Shown: positions 46,876 through 57,007 of the stretch, in pieces
How positions within the stretch are numbered: position 1 is the first letter of the stretch
Layout of the letters: every line of letters starts with the position of its first letter
Origin: Edwardsiella tarda ATCC 15947 = NBRC 105688
GTDB lineage: Bacteria; Pseudomonadota; Gammaproteobacteria; Enterobacterales; Enterobacteriaceae
Assembly (NCBI RefSeq): GCF_003113495.2
Contig: NZ_CP084506.1
Span: 3,224,001 to 3,288,000 of the forward strand
Direction of reading: 5' to 3'
DNA length: 64,000 bases
Made by a program: the position numbers and the translations under genes
The notes under the pieces: model-generated
The model's database searches: none
What the model was told of the DNA's origin: nothing
What the model saw: only the letters and a program-made list of their open reading frames with translations

Positions 46876-47604
46876 TTAGGAGGCAGGCAACGCCTTCAGC
46901 AAGGCCTTACGCTGGCTGTCCAGCGACTGCACACGCTCACAAGCCTGCTGACCGAAGGCTCGTAGGTCGTTATCCTGCTTATCCCACTCGCTACGGATGG
47001 CCTGTTGCAGGCCGCCGAGATTGCCCAACACCGCCTGCAACGGATTATCCGACTTGCCGGCTTGCAGCAATCCCTTAGCCCCCATCTCATTGATGCTATC
47101 TTGTAATACGCCACCCAGTGTCTGATTCACCAACGTCTGCCCCTCTTTCTCCACTTGCGCTATCGCCTGGTGATGGAAGGCGTAACCATCGCTGCGTTTC
47201 TCCAACACCCGGTTCATCTGTGCCTTGAGCTGGGTATCCAGCGTCGCCAGGCGTTGACGCACATGGCTGTCGCTGCCCAACTGCTCGACGATGATGTTAT
47301 CTAGCGCGCCACGAGCACGATCCAGGCGGGTCTGAATCCCCTGATCGATCCACGGCACGTCGCGCCGAATATCACGCTGGAGCGTCTCGGCCTGGCGACG
47401 GGCATCGGCGCTCAACGCCAACGGATGACCATCGCGGGTCACCGCGCCATCGCGAGCAATTTGTAGGTTGCCGCTGGCGCCGACGATCTGCACCTGTTGT
47501 GCACCGATAATAATGTCATCCTGCGGTTTGACCTGGCATTGCCAAGCGGCCTGCGCCTGTGTCGCCGCCAGCAACAGCAGCAGGGAACATCCCCATTTAC
47601 CCAT
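46876..47604 (-). CDS. yggN: YggN family (DUF2884) periplasmic protein
   Basis: Orthologue of E. coli YggN, function unknown. Start at 47604 (MGKWGCSLLLLLAATQAQA), five bases from GAGG; an adjacent ATG at 47607 is too close. 242 residues with a cleavable signal peptide ending AQA-AWQC. Helical protein with ALDNIIVEQLGSDSHVRQRL, NQTLGGVLQDSINEMGAKGL and a C-terminal coiled region. It lies 10 nt downstream of glsB, so the two are probably cotranscribed. Confidence 0.85.
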   Translation of the reverse strand: MGKWGCSLLLLLAATQAQAAWQCQVKPQDDIIIGAQQVQIVGASGNLQIARDGAVTRDGHPLALSADARRQAETLQRDIRRDVPWIDQGIQTRLDRARGALDNIIVEQLGSDSHVRQRLATLDTQLKAQMNRVLEKRSDGYAFHHQAIAQVEKEGQTLVNQTLGGVLQDSINEMGAKGLLQAGKSDNPLQAVLGNLGGLQQAIRSEWDKQDNDLRAFGQQACERVQSLDSQRKALLKALPAS

Positions 47605-47614
47605 CATGACCTCG

Positions 47615-48541
47615 TTAAAATATTGAACGGCCAAGGCGCTGGGCTAAACACTCCAACGCTGCGACTCCGGCCAATGAATTACCACAGCCATCCAGCTGTG
47701 GACTCCAGACGGCGATACTCATCTCGCGCGGTACCACGGCGATGATGCCGCCACCGACCCCCGACTTACCGGGCATGCCGACGCGATAAGCGAACTCCCC
47801 CGCCCCATCATACAGCCCACTGGTCACCATCAGCGCATTGATCTGGCGCGCCTGACGCTCACCGATCATCGGCGTGTCGAGTCCCAGGGCGCGTCCCCGA
47901 TTGGCAAGATAAACAAAAGTACGCGCCAGTTCCATACAGTTCATTCTTAAAGCACAGTAGTGGAAGTAATTGTGCAGCACGGTGATCACGTCGTTATCAA
48001 AGTTGCCGAACGACTTCATCAGGTAGGCGATGGCCGCGTTACGATCGGAGTGCTCGAACTCGGATCGGGCGACTCGCGCGTCGTAGCAGATATCATCGCT
48101 ACCGCTCAGCCCGCGCACCACCTCCAACATGCGCTGACGCGGCGCGCTAAGACGGGTCTGCAACATGTCACACACCACCAGCGCTCCGGCGTTAATAAAG
48201 GGGTTACGCGGCTTACCCTGCTCCAGCTCCAGCTGTACCAGCGAATTAAACGGCTGACCAGAGGGCTCCTTGCCAACCCGTTGCCAGATCTCCGCCTCGC
48301 TGTAGCGGTGCATCGCCAGCGTCAGGCTTAATACCTTGGAGATCGATTGGATGGAGAAACGCTCGGCGGCATCGCCGGCAGAAAATAGTTGCCCATCGAC
48401 GGTGCACACCGCAATCCCCAACCTATCCGCCGGGACCTCGGCCAAGGCCGGAATATAATCGGCTACTCGTCCTCGGCCCAGTAATGGGCGGACCTGATCC
48501 AAGATCTCGGCTAAGAGTTGATCGCTTAATTCAGTTTGCAT
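47615..48541 (-). CDS. glsB: Glutaminase GlsB
   Basis: Serine-dependent glutaminase, glutamine to glutamate plus ammonia. 308 residues, the same length as E. coli GlsB (YneH). The catalytic SxxK pair lies in [14 protein letters not shown] near residue 66, with tyrosine and asparagine site residues in [14 protein letters not shown] and [25 protein letters not shown] marks the C-terminal part. Start at 48541 ([16 protein letters not shown]). In E. coli this locus holds yggM-ansB instead. Confidence 0.93.
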   Translation of the reverse strand: MQTELSDQLLAEILDQVRPLLGRGRVADYIPALAEVPADRLGIAVCTVDGQLFSAGDAAERFSIQSISKVLSLTLAMHRYSEAEIWQRVGKEPSGQPFNSLVQLELEQGKPRNPFINAGALVVCDMLQTRLSAPRQRMLEVVRGLSGSDDICYDARVARSEFEHSDRNAAIAYLMKSFGNFDNDVITVLHNYFHYCALRMNCMELARTFVYLANRGRALGLDTPMIGERQARQINALMVTSGLYDGAGEFAYRVGMPGKSGVGGGIIAVVPREMSIAVWSPQLDGCGNSLAGVAALECLAQRLGRSIF

Positions 48542-48739
48542 GGCGAGACTATCGACTCCACGGGGCACAGACCGTGCCATCACGCTTAAGGTTACTACAG
48601 ACGCGCTCTCCTCGACGAGGCCGTGTGCGCCCAGGCCGACAGGGTTAGGGTTGGGGGCGGGGCGACAGGAGAACCTCAGAGAGAACGAAATACAGAAGGG
48701 ATAGGGCGCCACCGCATGGGCGGCGCCGGTGCGAGGGCG

Positions 48740-49066
48740 TTATTCCCACCACACATCAAACAGGTCGCTGACTACCACGTCCAGCATCCCTTGGCCTTCC
48801 AGCCAACCCTTGATCAGTTGACGCTGCTCATCGCTGCATCGACCGATCTGTTGCAGGCAGATCAACCCTTCCCAGCGCAGGTAGCCGCTGCCGTCAAAGG
48901 CCAACCCCTGCGGTTCGATCACTTCATCGATCAGGCGATCGAGTACGGCATCGACCGTCTCAACCGGCGTACCCTCGGCAAAACGCCAACTGACGCTAAA
49001 GCCCACTTCCTGAAACTCGTCAATGTGCAGCTTTTTGCGCAGACGACGACTACGATTTTTCGCCAT
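48740..49066 (-). CDS. yggL: YggL family (DUF469) protein
   Basis: 108-residue cytosolic protein; E. coli YggL has been reported to bind the 50S ribosome subunit. A basic N terminus ([20 protein letters not shown]) precedes GFSVSWRF and the C-terminal WLEGQGMLDVVVSDLFDVWW. The start codon overlaps the trmB stop (TAATG), so translation is coupled. Confidence 0.92.
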   Translation of the reverse strand: MAKNRSRRLRKKLHIDEFQEVGFSVSWRFAEGTPVETVDAVLDRLIDEVIEPQGLAFDGSGYLRWEGLICLQQIGRCSDEQRQLIKGWLEGQGMLDVVVSDLFDVWWE

Positions 49067-49794
49067 TACTCTACCCTCTCAAACATCAGGTCCCAGTTGC
49101 CATGCCCCAGACGCTGACCGCGCAGTTCAAACTTAGTGACCGGACGCGAGTCAGGACGTGGGACATAGGTATTATCGTCGGACAGGTTGCGATAGCCCGG
49201 CGCATGATTCATTACTTCCAGCATATGCTCGGCATAGTTTTCCCAGTCGGTCGCCATGTGGAACACGCCACCGACCTTCAGCTTGCCACGGATGCGCTCG
49301 GCGAAAGCGGGCTGCACGATACGGCGCTTATGATGGCGCGCCTTATGCCACGGATCGGGGAAAAACAGCTGCACCATATCCAGCGAGGCGTCGGGGATCA
49401 TCCGCTCTAACACCTCGACGGCATCGTGACACATCACGCGCAGGTTATTCACCCCCGCCTCATGCGCCGACGCCAGGCAGGCGCCCACGCCCGGCGAATG
49501 CACCTCAATACCGAGGAAGTCGCGCTCCGGGTGTTGCTCTGCCATGGTGACCAGCGAGGCCCCCATGCCGAAACCGATCTCCAACACCACCGGCGCCTGA
49601 CGGCCGAACAGTGTCGGCAGATCCAGCGCTTCGGGCGTAAACTCGACACCCATCAGCGGCCAGTACTGTTCTAACGCCAGTTGCTGCCCTTTGGTCAGGC
49701 GCCCCTGACGGCGTACAAAGCTACGAATCCGGCGTATGGCACGGCCGTTTTCATCAAATTCCGCTGTGATCACTTCATTCATGTCGTGTTTCAT
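49066..49794 (-). CDS. trmB: tRNA (guanine-N7)-methyltransferase TrmB
   Basis: SAM methyltransferase making m7G46 in tRNAs. 242 residues (E. coli 239). [17 protein letters not shown] near residue 21, the SAM-binding [12 protein letters not shown] near 70, [17 protein letters not shown] and [20 protein letters not shown] (tRNA-binding) near 147. Divergent from mutY across about 250 nt. Confidence 0.96.
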   Translation of the reverse strand: MKHDMNEVITAEFDENGRAIRRIRSFVRRQGRLTKGQQLALEQYWPLMGVEFTPEALDLPTLFGRQAPVVLEIGFGMGASLVTMAEQHPERDFLGIEVHSPGVGACLASAHEAGVNNLRVMCHDAVEVLERMIPDASLDMVQLFFPDPWHKARHHKRRIVQPAFAERIRGKLKVGGVFHMATDWENYAEHMLEVMNHAPGYRNLSDDNTYVPRPDSRPVTKFELRGQRLGHGNWDLMFERVE

Positions 49795-50050
49795 CTACCT
49801 GGATAGTCAAAGTCAGGGCATTATGCAAAGTTACCCCATTTACACAAGCGCTGATTTTACCAGCAACCCACAGACTACGGGGAAAATCGCGCTATCTATA
49901 GTAAAATTTTATAATACGCCTCGTTCATCTAACGCGCCCATCGCGTGCGGCCGCTCGCCAAGATCCGGTTTACAGCTTGCTCCGGCTGTGCTGCAATCCA
50001 GTCCCGCGCTGCGGCGCAACCGAATAGAGTGAGGACATGACTGGTTTATG

Positions 50051-51136
50051 ATGCAGGCGCAACCCTTCGCCCAGGCCGTTCTAGCCTGGTATGCACGCTT
50101 CGGGCGTAAGACCCTGCCGTGGCAAAATCCTAAGACGCCCTATCGGGTATGGCTCTCCGAGGTGATGCTACAACAGACCCAGGTCGCAACGGTTCTCCCC
50201 TATTTCCAACGCTTTATTCAACGCTTCCCCGACGTGCAGGCCTTGGCCGAAGCGCCGTTAGACGAGGTGCTACACCTGTGGACCGGGCTGGGCTACTATG
50301 CCCGCGCACGCAACCTGCACAAGGCGGCCCAAACCATTGTCGCCCAGTACGGCGGCGAGTTTCCTCGTGAGTTCGATCAGGTAGCCGCCCTGCCGGGGAT
50401 TGGTCGTTCCACCGCCGGGGCGATCCTCTCTTTGTCGCTCGGCCAGCATCATCCGATCTTGGACGGCAACGTCAAGCGGGTGCTGGCACGCTGCTATGCC
50501 GTCGCCGGTTGGCCGGGGAAGAAAGAGGTCGAAAAGCGCCTATGGCAACTGAGCGCTCAGGTGACACCGGCCGACGGTGTCAGTCAATTTAACCAGGCGA
50601 TGATGGATCTGGGCGCCCTGGTCTGTACCCGTAGCCGTCCCAAATGCGAGTTGTGTCCGCTTAGCAGCGGCTGTCTAGCCTACGCCAACGGCGATTGGGC
50701 CGCCTACCCGGGGAAAAAACCCAAACAGACCCTACCGGAACGCCAAGCCTATCTGTTGCTGCTGCAACACGAAGGTCAGGTCTGGTTACAGCAGCGTCCA
50801 GCCAGCGGGCTGTGGGGAGGGCTATTCTGCTTTCCCCAGTTCGATAACGCGGCGGCGCTGCACGCGCACCTGCGCCAATTAGGGCAGGACCCCGCGGCGG
50901 CGCAAGTCCTGACCGCATTTCGCCACACGTTTAGCCATTTTCATTTGGATATCATCCCGGTATGGTCGCACTATGCTCCGGCAGCGGCCTGCATGGATGA
51001 CGGTGCGGGACTCTGGTATAACTTAGCGCAGCCACCCTCCGTAGGGCTGGCGGCACCTACCGAGCGCCTTTTACAGCAACTACCGCTACAGCCGACGGTC
51101 AAGGACCGTGACGCTGATACGCAGCATGAGGAGTAA
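50051..51136 (+). CDS. mutY: A/G-specific adenine DNA glycosylase MutY
   Basis: Removes adenine mispaired with 8-oxoguanine. 361 residues from the ATG at 50051 ([20 protein letters not shown]); an adjacent ATG at 50048 adds one methionine. The catalytic glutamate is in [15 protein letters not shown], the helix-hairpin-helix in [18 protein letters not shown], the catalytic aspartate in [15 protein letters not shown], and the 4Fe-4S ligands in [17 protein letters not shown]. The C-terminal NUDIX-like domain ([17 protein letters not shown]) reads 8-oxoG. A four-codon ORF precedes it. Confidence 0.96.
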   Translation: MQAQPFAQAVLAWYARFGRKTLPWQNPKTPYRVWLSEVMLQQTQVATVLPYFQRFIQRFPDVQALAEAPLDEVLHLWTGLGYYARARNLHKAAQTIVAQYGGEFPREFDQVAALPGIGRSTAGAILSLSLGQHHPILDGNVKRVLARCYAVAGWPGKKEVEKRLWQLSAQVTPADGVSQFNQAMMDLGALVCTRSRPKCELCPLSSGCLAYANGDWAAYPGKKPKQTLPERQAYLLLLQHEGQVWLQQRPASGLWGGLFCFPQFDNAAALHAHLRQLGQDPAAAQVLTAFRHTFSHFHLDIIPVWSHYAPAAACMDDGAGLWYNLAQPPSVGLAAPTERLLQQLPLQPTVKDRDADTQHEE

Positions 51137-51138
51137 GC

Positions 51139-51411
51139 ATGAGTAGAACCGTGTTTTGTACTTTCTTGAATCGTGAAGCCGAGGGGCTAGATTTTCAGAG
51201 CTATCCCGGCGATCTGGGTAAGCGCATCTATGACCATATCTCCAAGGAGGCGTGGGGGCAGTGGATGGCCAAACAGACCATGCTGATCAATGAGAAAAAA
51301 TTGAATATGATGAACCCGGACGACCGCAGTCTATTGGCGCGGGAAATGGAGAAGTTCCTGTTCGAAGGCCACGACGTCCACATCGAAGGCTATACGCCGC
51401 CGAGTCAGTAA
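51139..51411 (+). CDS. yggX: Fe(2+)-trafficking protein YggX
   Basis: 90-residue protein that protects Fe-S clusters from oxidation. [20 protein letters not shown] carries the conserved Cys7; [19 protein letters not shown] and [13 protein letters not shown] are family hallmarks. It begins 2 nt after the mutY stop; cotranscription with the Fe-S enzyme MutY is conserved in enterobacteria. Confidence 0.96.
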   Translation: MSRTVFCTFLNREAEGLDFQSYPGDLGKRIYDHISKEAWGQWMAKQTMLINEKKLNMMNPDDRSLLAREMEKFLFEGHDVHIEGYTPPSQ

Positions 51412-51458
51412 AACCGGGCGCAGATGCGCCCTGATGTCATTCAGATATGGCTGTTACC

Positions 51459-52538
51459 ATGAAGAAAGTCCTTGCGCTGGCGTTAATCGCCCCGTTGCTG
51501 ATCTCGTGCTCCAGCAAGAAGCCCGAGCGCGACACCGAAGAATATATTAAAGATACCAACGGGTTTGATATTCTGATGGGGCAGTTCGCCCACAACATCG
51601 AGAATATCTGGGGGATTAACGAGGTGTTGATCGCCGGTCCCAAGGACTATGTGAAGTATAGCGATCAGTATCTGACCCGTAGCCACATCAACTTTGAGAC
51701 CGGTCAGATCACCATCGAGACCATCGCCACCCTCGATCCAACGGAAAGCCTGCGCCAGGCCATCGTCACCACCCTGTTGATGGGCGATGATCCTAGCGCC
51801 ATCGACCTCTATTCTGATGCGAACGACATCAAGCCAAGCCGCGAACCGTTCCTCTACGGCCAGGTGCTGGACAATACCGGGCAGCCGATTCGCTGGTCTG
51901 GGCGGGCCAATAACTTTGCCAACTACCTGCTGCAGAACAAGCTGATGAAACGCAGCTCTGGGCTGCATGTGATCTACTCAGTGACCATTCAGCTGGTGCC
52001 TAACCACCTGGATAAACGTGCGCACAAGTACCTGGGCATGATACGCCGCGCCTCCGAACGTTATGGCGTCGACGAATCGCTGATCTTGGCGATCATGCAG
52101 ACCGAATCTAGCTTCAACCCCTACGCCGTCAGCCGCTCCGACGCACTGGGATTGATGCAGGTGATGCAACATACCGCCGGTAAGGATGTCTTCGTCTCGA
52201 AAGGCAAATGGGGCACGCCAAGTCGCAGCTACCTGTTCGATCCGGAGAAAAACATCGACACCGGTACCGCCTACCTGGCGATCTTGCAGAATAACTACCT
52301 GGGCGGCATTCAGAATCCGACCTCGCGTCGCTATGCGGTGATCACCGCCTACAACGGCGGGGCGGGCAGCGTGCTGCGTATCTTCTCCAGTGACAAGGGG
52401 CAGGCGGTCAACATCATCAACCAGATGTCGCCCGGTGACGTATATGAGGCGTTGACCCAGCGCCACCCCTCAGCGGAGTCGCGCCGTTATCTATACAAGG
52501 TCAACAACACACAGAAGAACTACCGCCGTATCCGCTGA
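51459..52538 (+). CDS. mltC: Membrane-bound lytic murein transglycosylase C
   Basis: Outer-membrane lipoprotein cutting peptidoglycan glycan strands with formation of 1,6-anhydromuramic acid. Start at 51459 ([17 protein letters not shown]), matching E. coli; the lipobox is LLISC with Cys17. 359 residues. N-terminal DUF3393 domain ([19 protein letters not shown]), then the SLT domain with the catalytic glutamate in [20 protein letters not shown] and the [10 protein letters not shown] motif. Confidence 0.96.
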   Translation: MKKVLALALIAPLLISCSSKKPERDTEEYIKDTNGFDILMGQFAHNIENIWGINEVLIAGPKDYVKYSDQYLTRSHINFETGQITIETIATLDPTESLRQAIVTTLLMGDDPSAIDLYSDANDIKPSREPFLYGQVLDNTGQPIRWSGRANNFANYLLQNKLMKRSSGLHVIYSVTIQLVPNHLDKRAHKYLGMIRRASERYGVDESLILAIMQTESSFNPYAVSRSDALGLMQVMQHTAGKDVFVSKGKWGTPSRSYLFDPEKNIDTGTAYLAILQNNYLGGIQNPTSRRYAVITAYNGGAGSVLRIFSSDKGQAVNIINQMSPGDVYEALTQRHPSAESRRYLYKVNNTQKNYRRIR

Positions 52539-52548
52539 GGAAACGACG

Positions 52549-52998
52549 TCACTCATGCGCGTGGTGGTGAGGGTGAGCGTGGTCATGCCCCTCGCCCTCA
52601 TCCCCCGGCACCACCACCAGTTTGCCGTGGCGCACCCCGCGCTCGGCGATCACCTGCTCGGCGAAACGCGTGACCTCGGTACCCGCCCCTTTTAACAGCG
52701 AGACCTCCAGACAACTACCGTGATCCAGATGGACATGCAGGCTAGCCAGGGAAAGATCGTGGTGATCATGGAAGGTACGCGTTAAGCGTTTCGAGAGCTC
52801 GCGCGATTCATGATCGTAGACATAGAACAACGCCGCCACGCAATTGGCGCTCTGCGTCGGCACATCCGTCATACTCTGTAGCCCGGCGCGTGCCAGATCG
52901 CGGATCGCCTCAGAGCGATTCTGGTAGTTACGCGCCTTGATGATGGCGTCGATCTCTGCCATCAGATCGTCGTCGAGAGAGAGGGTTACGCGTTGCAT
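52549..52998 (-). CDS. nikR: Nickel-responsive regulator NikR with histidine-rich C-terminal tail
   Basis: Ribbon-helix-helix/ACT repressor of nickel uptake genes. Start at 52998 (MQRVTLSLDDDLMAEIDAI), seven bases from AGGAG; ATG at 53001 is an alternative. 149 residues against 133 in E. coli. RHH domain 1-50 (NYQNRSEAIRDLARAGL); high-affinity Ni ligands in HDHHDLSLASLHVHLDHGSCLE match E. coli His76, His87, His89 and Cys95. The extra tail HDHAHPHHHAHE has seven histidines in twelve residues. No nik transport genes are near; it is convergent with mltC. Confidence 0.92.
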   Translation of the reverse strand: MQRVTLSLDDDLMAEIDAIIKARNYQNRSEAIRDLARAGLQSMTDVPTQSANCVAALFYVYDHESRELSKRLTRTFHDHHDLSLASLHVHLDHGSCLEVSLLKGAGTEVTRFAEQVIAERGVRHGKLVVVPGDEGEGHDHAHPHHHAHE

Positions 52999-53054
52999 CA
53001 TTCTGCTCCTGTCACGGGTTAATGGGGTGCAGTATGACAAAGATTCGACCATGA

Positions 53055-53086
53055 AAAAACCGGCGCACAGTGCGTGACGCCGGTTG
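53055..53086 (-). terminator. Terminator of speF-potE
   Basis: CCGGCG and CGCCGG arms (extended by AAC/GTT-type pairing at the base) flank a 12-nt loop, with six T residues on the minus strand. It lies about 40 nt past the potE stop and upstream of the nikR promoter. Confidence 0.82.
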
Positions 53087-53125
53087 TTCGTTCTCCACAG
53101 GGTACGATGGAGCCAATCGCGCCGA

Positions 53126-54445
53126 TTATGCCTGCTTATCACGCATCTCGAAGCGCGGCGAGACAAAGCCATACAGCGTCCAACCGAGGAAGGTGGCGAT
53201 CGCCCCCCACATCATCGCCTGCTCGCCGGAGGCGTAGAGCGCGTAGAAGCTATATAAGGCACCGACCAGCGCCAAGATGTTGGGCAAGCGTGCCTTGGCC
53301 GGATCGATCCCCGCGATACGCTGAATGATCATCAACGCCGCCATCGACAAGATATAAGGGATCAGATTGGTCACCACCGCCAAGTTGACCAGCACGTTGA
53401 ACTGCGCATTCAACGATGGGCTGATGGTCATCAGCGACAGGATCGTCTGGATCGTCACGATGGTCAGCATCCCCTTCACCGGCGCGCCAGACTGGGTGAT
53501 CTTACGGAAGATCCCCGGGAAGTAACCCTCATCGGCAGAGGACTTGAACACCTGGGCGATGGTGAACTGCCAGCCCAACAACGAGCCACAACATGACATC
53601 ACCATCAACGCCATGATGATCTTACCGACGGTCGGGTTAAACATCTGGGCGAAGGCCATGCCGAATGGGGCGGTAGAGTTGGCCAGATCCATGTTCGGCA
53701 CGATCCCGGCGATCACGTTAGTGGAGACGATGTAAATCACCGCCGCCCCCAGCGTACCGCCAAGCACCGCGATCGGTACGTTCCGTTCCGGGTTCTCCAC
53801 CACATCGGTGTTGGCGCAGGCGGACTCCAGCCCCAAGAAGGCCCACAGGGTCATGGCGATGGAGGAGCCGATGGCCTCGAAAGTCGGATAATGGTGCGGG
53901 TTCCAGGAGCCGATATACAGCGAAGGACTAAACCAGAACCAGCCGATGAGGGAGATCCCGACCACCGGGATGATCACCCCCCACACCGTCACGCTGCTGA
54001 TACGCCCGGTGATGCGCGCCCCGCCGAAGTTAGCGGCGGTACACAGCCACAACACCCCGATAGTCGCCAGGCAGATCCCCAGCGGACTCAGCGTCGCGCC
54101 GATCAGCTCCGTACCGTAGCCGACGGCGGAGATGGCGATGGCCACGTTGGCGATCAGGAGGGAGACGCCGTAGGTGTAGTTGGCCATGAAGTTGCCGGAC
54201 TTGCCGAAGGCGTACTCGGCGTAGCCCCCCATCCCACCCGACTTGCGACTGTACATACCGCACTTGGCGAAGGCATAAGCCAGGGCCATCGAACCGAGGG
54301 CCGTCACCAGCCAGGAGACGATGGAGATGGTGCCCACCTCCGCCAGTTTGGTCGGCAGCATGATGATCCCTGATCCCATCATATTGACCGCCGTCAGGAT
54401 GGTGAGCTGCACCACACCCATTTTATTGCCACTAGAGGTACTCAT
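53126..54445 (-). CDS. potE: Putrescine/ornithine antiporter PotE
   Basis: APC-family inner-membrane antiporter exporting putrescine for ornithine during acid stress. Start at 54445 (MSTSSGNKMGVVQLTILTAV), giving 439 residues, the same as E. coli PotE; a GTG at 54451 is less likely. Twelve membrane segments; NMMGSGIIMLPTKLAEVGTI and AMTLWAFLGLESACANTDVV are the substrate-site helices. It lies 94 nt downstream of speF in the same operon. Confidence 0.96.
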   Translation of the reverse strand: MSTSSGNKMGVVQLTILTAVNMMGSGIIMLPTKLAEVGTISIVSWLVTALGSMALAYAFAKCGMYSRKSGGMGGYAEYAFGKSGNFMANYTYGVSLLIANVAIAISAVGYGTELIGATLSPLGICLATIGVLWLCTAANFGGARITGRISSVTVWGVIIPVVGISLIGWFWFSPSLYIGSWNPHHYPTFEAIGSSIAMTLWAFLGLESACANTDVVENPERNVPIAVLGGTLGAAVIYIVSTNVIAGIVPNMDLANSTAPFGMAFAQMFNPTVGKIIMALMVMSCCGSLLGWQFTIAQVFKSSADEGYFPGIFRKITQSGAPVKGMLTIVTIQTILSLMTISPSLNAQFNVLVNLAVVTNLIPYILSMAALMIIQRIAGIDPAKARLPNILALVGALYSFYALYASGEQAMMWGAIATFLGWTLYGFVSPRFEMRDKQA

Positions 54446-54539
54446 AATCACACACTCTCTCTAGCGCGCGAGAAGCCTCGACTCCCCGCGACGCATCGTT
54501 AGTGGAAAAATCACTTAGCCCAGTTGATCGCTGGCCGTT

Positions 54540-56702
54540 TTAGGGTTTGATGACATAGCCGTAGGCACGGGTGCGACCATCGGCATCCTGCTGGAGGTAG
54601 ACCCCCTGCAGTTCCGGGGCGAAGCCGGGCAGCAGGTTGATGCCCTCTTCCAACGCCAGGAAGTAGCGCTGTACCGCGCCACCCCAGATCTCGCCCGGGA
54701 CGACACACAACACCCCCGGCGGGTAGGGCAGCGCCCCTTCCGCCGCGATGCGCCCCTCGATCTGCGCCAGCGCCACCAGCTCGACCTCGCCGCGCACGAA
54801 GGCGATGTTAGCCTGCTGCGGGTTCATCGCCACACGTGGGAAGTGCGCCTTACGGAACATCTCCTTCTGCAACTGCTTCACGTCGTGGCTGACATACAGG
54901 TCATGCATCTCCTGGCACAGTTGGCGCAGGGTGTAGCCCCGGTAACGGGCTTCATGGGCCTGGTAGAGCGAAGGCAGGACCTCGGCCAGCGGGGCGTCTT
55001 GCTCCAGCAGGCGTTCGAAGCGGGCGATCTGCGCCACCAGGTGCTGCATCTTGGCCAGATCCTCCGCCGGGGTGAGCAGGAACAGGATCGAGTTAAGGTC
55101 GCACTTCTCCGGCACGATGCCGTTTTCCCGCAGGAAGTTGGCCAGGATGGTGGCCGGCACCCCAAAGGCCTGGTATTCGCCGCTCTTGGCGTCGATGCCG
55201 GGCGTGGTCAGCATCAGCTTGCAGGGATCGACGAAATACTGGTGCGCGGCATAGCCGTCGAAGGCATGCCAGCGCTCACCGGGGATGAAGTCGAAGAAGC
55301 GCAGATCGTTGGCCATCTCCTCGGTGTCGAACGATTCCCACGGGCGGCCATCGACCGTCTCCGGGACGAAGGGGCGGATATGGTGGCAGGTTTGCAGCAG
55401 CAGCTTGCGCGTCTCGATCCCGAGGCGTACGCACTCCATCCACATGCGTTTCCCGCTCTCCCCGGCATGCATGCGCGCGTTGACATCCAGGGCGGCGAAC
55501 AGTGGGTAGAACGGGCTGGTGGAGGCGTGCATCATGAAGGCGTTATTCAGCCGTTTATGGTTGACGTAGCGCGCCTGTCCCTTGATGTGGCGGTCTTTCT
55601 TGTGGATCTGCGAGGTCTGGGAGAAGCCGGCCTGCTGCTTGTGAACCGACTGGGTGACCAGGATCCCCGGATCGTTCTCGTTCAGCTCCAGCAGCAGCGG
55701 CGAGCACTCTTTCATCATCGGAATAAACTGCTCGTAGCCGACCCAGGCGGAGTCGAACAGGATGTAGTCGCACAGGTGACCTATCTTGTCGACCACCTGG
55801 CGGGCGTTGTAGATGGTGCCGTCGTAGGTGCCGAGCTGGATCACCGCCAGGCGGAACGGTCGCCGCTCGCCAGCCCGCTCCGGTGCCACTTCACGCACCA
55901 GGTCGCGCAGGTAGTTCTCGTCAAAGCAGTGTGCGTCGATGCCCCCAATAAAACCGAACGGGTTGCGTGCGGTCTCCAGGTAGACCGGCGTGGCGCCGGC
56001 CTGAATCAATGCGCCGTGGTGGTTAGATTTATGATTATTACGGTCGAACAGCACCAGATCACCGGGCGTTAATAGGGCGTTGAGCACCACCTTGTTGGAG
56101 GAGGAGGTGCCGTTGAGCACGAAGTAGGTTTTGTCGGCGTTGAACACCTGGGCGGCGTGCTGCTGAGCGGCGCAAGGCGCCCCCTCATGGATCAGCAGAT
56201 CGCCCATCGAGACGTCGGCGTTACACAGGTCGGAGCGGAACAGGGTCTCCCCGAAGTAGTCGAAGAATTGGCGACCGCTGGGATGACGGCGGAAGAACTG
56301 GCCGCCTTGGTGCCCCGGGCAGTCGAAGGCGGCGTTGCCCTGTTGAACATAAGCCTTGAGGCTGCCAAAAAAGGGCGGCAACAGGGCGGCCTCATATTTC
56401 TGCGCGGCACTTTCCAATTGTTTGCCATAGAAATCTTGGTTGCCATCGTCGCAGGTAAATACCCCGGCGAGGCGTGGCAAATAATCGGCGGGTAGGCTCT
56501 CATCGTTGTGTAGCGCGGCGAAGACCGGCAAGCCGAAGGCACTCTGTTCGATCTTGTCTAACTCACCGGCGAGGATATCGGCGACGGAGAGGACCACTGC
56601 CGCGACCTCGCAGAGGTCACTATTATTTAGCGCCACAATAGGACGCATGGTATGGAAACAGTCCATAGCGTTATGGCTAGAGGCAATTTTTAAATTTGAC
56701 AT
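54540..56702 (-). CDS. speF: Inducible ornithine decarboxylase SpeF
   Basis: PLP-dependent ornithine decarboxylase producing putrescine at low pH. Start at 56702 (MSNLKIASSHNAMDC), matching E. coli MSKLKIAVSD; two upstream in-frame ATGs (56711, 56717) are possible. 720 residues (E. coli SpeF 732, which has a longer C terminus). Wing domain, then PLP domain with GTSSSNKVVLNALLTPGDLV and the Schiff-base lysine in QSVHKQQAGFSQTSQIHK, then PYPPGVLCVVPGEIWGG. The leader peptide ORF upstream and potE downstream mark it as the inducible SpeF, not the biosynthetic SpeC. Confidence 0.95.
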   Translation of the reverse strand: MSNLKIASSHNAMDCFHTMRPIVALNNSDLCEVAAVVLSVADILAGELDKIEQSAFGLPVFAALHNDESLPADYLPRLAGVFTCDDGNQDFYGKQLESAAQKYEAALLPPFFGSLKAYVQQGNAAFDCPGHQGGQFFRRHPSGRQFFDYFGETLFRSDLCNADVSMGDLLIHEGAPCAAQQHAAQVFNADKTYFVLNGTSSSNKVVLNALLTPGDLVLFDRNNHKSNHHGALIQAGATPVYLETARNPFGFIGGIDAHCFDENYLRDLVREVAPERAGERRPFRLAVIQLGTYDGTIYNARQVVDKIGHLCDYILFDSAWVGYEQFIPMMKECSPLLLELNENDPGILVTQSVHKQQAGFSQTSQIHKKDRHIKGQARYVNHKRLNNAFMMHASTSPFYPLFAALDVNARMHAGESGKRMWMECVRLGIETRKLLLQTCHHIRPFVPETVDGRPWESFDTEEMANDLRFFDFIPGERWHAFDGYAAHQYFVDPCKLMLTTPGIDAKSGEYQAFGVPATILANFLRENGIVPEKCDLNSILFLLTPAEDLAKMQHLVAQIARFERLLEQDAPLAEVLPSLYQAHEARYRGYTLRQLCQEMHDLYVSHDVKQLQKEMFRKAHFPRVAMNPQQANIAFVRGEVELVALAQIEGRIAAEGALPYPPGVLCVVPGEIWGGAVQRYFLALEEGINLLPGFAPELQGVYLQQDADGRTRAYGYVIKP

Positions 56703-57007
56703 ATTATTCATTCTCATTGATTTATTTTAGACAAAATAACCCTCTGGATTTAAATTTCATTAAATCCATCAACCGCTATATTTTCTTATGGCAATATCAG
56801 CCCGTGATGATTTTATGATGACAAATCACCGGCAGGGAAAAACGCCATAAACGATAGCCCGAAGTAAGCTACCAATGACATACATTTATCGTGGATTATC
56901 AATAATAAGCTGTAGGTATACCCTTCCCGAGGATACGCTCCCCGCGGGTATAGCAACAGATTAAGACATGACATGCCGCGATAACGGATGTCATGAAAGA
57001 GGGAGAG
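56703..57007 (-). promoter_or_regulatory. speF leader region between speFL and speF
   Basis: 305 nt of untranslated mRNA between the speFL stop and the speF start. In E. coli this region contains a Rho-dependent terminator that is bypassed when ornithine stalls a ribosome on speFL. Here it is AT-rich near speF and shows no ORF with an SD. Its length fits the same arrangement; termination itself is inferred. Confidence 0.6.

Noticed and set aside
51416-51431. GGGCG/CGCCC hairpin between yggX and mltC
   Set aside because: Five- to six-bp stem without a T-run; not enough for a terminator call.
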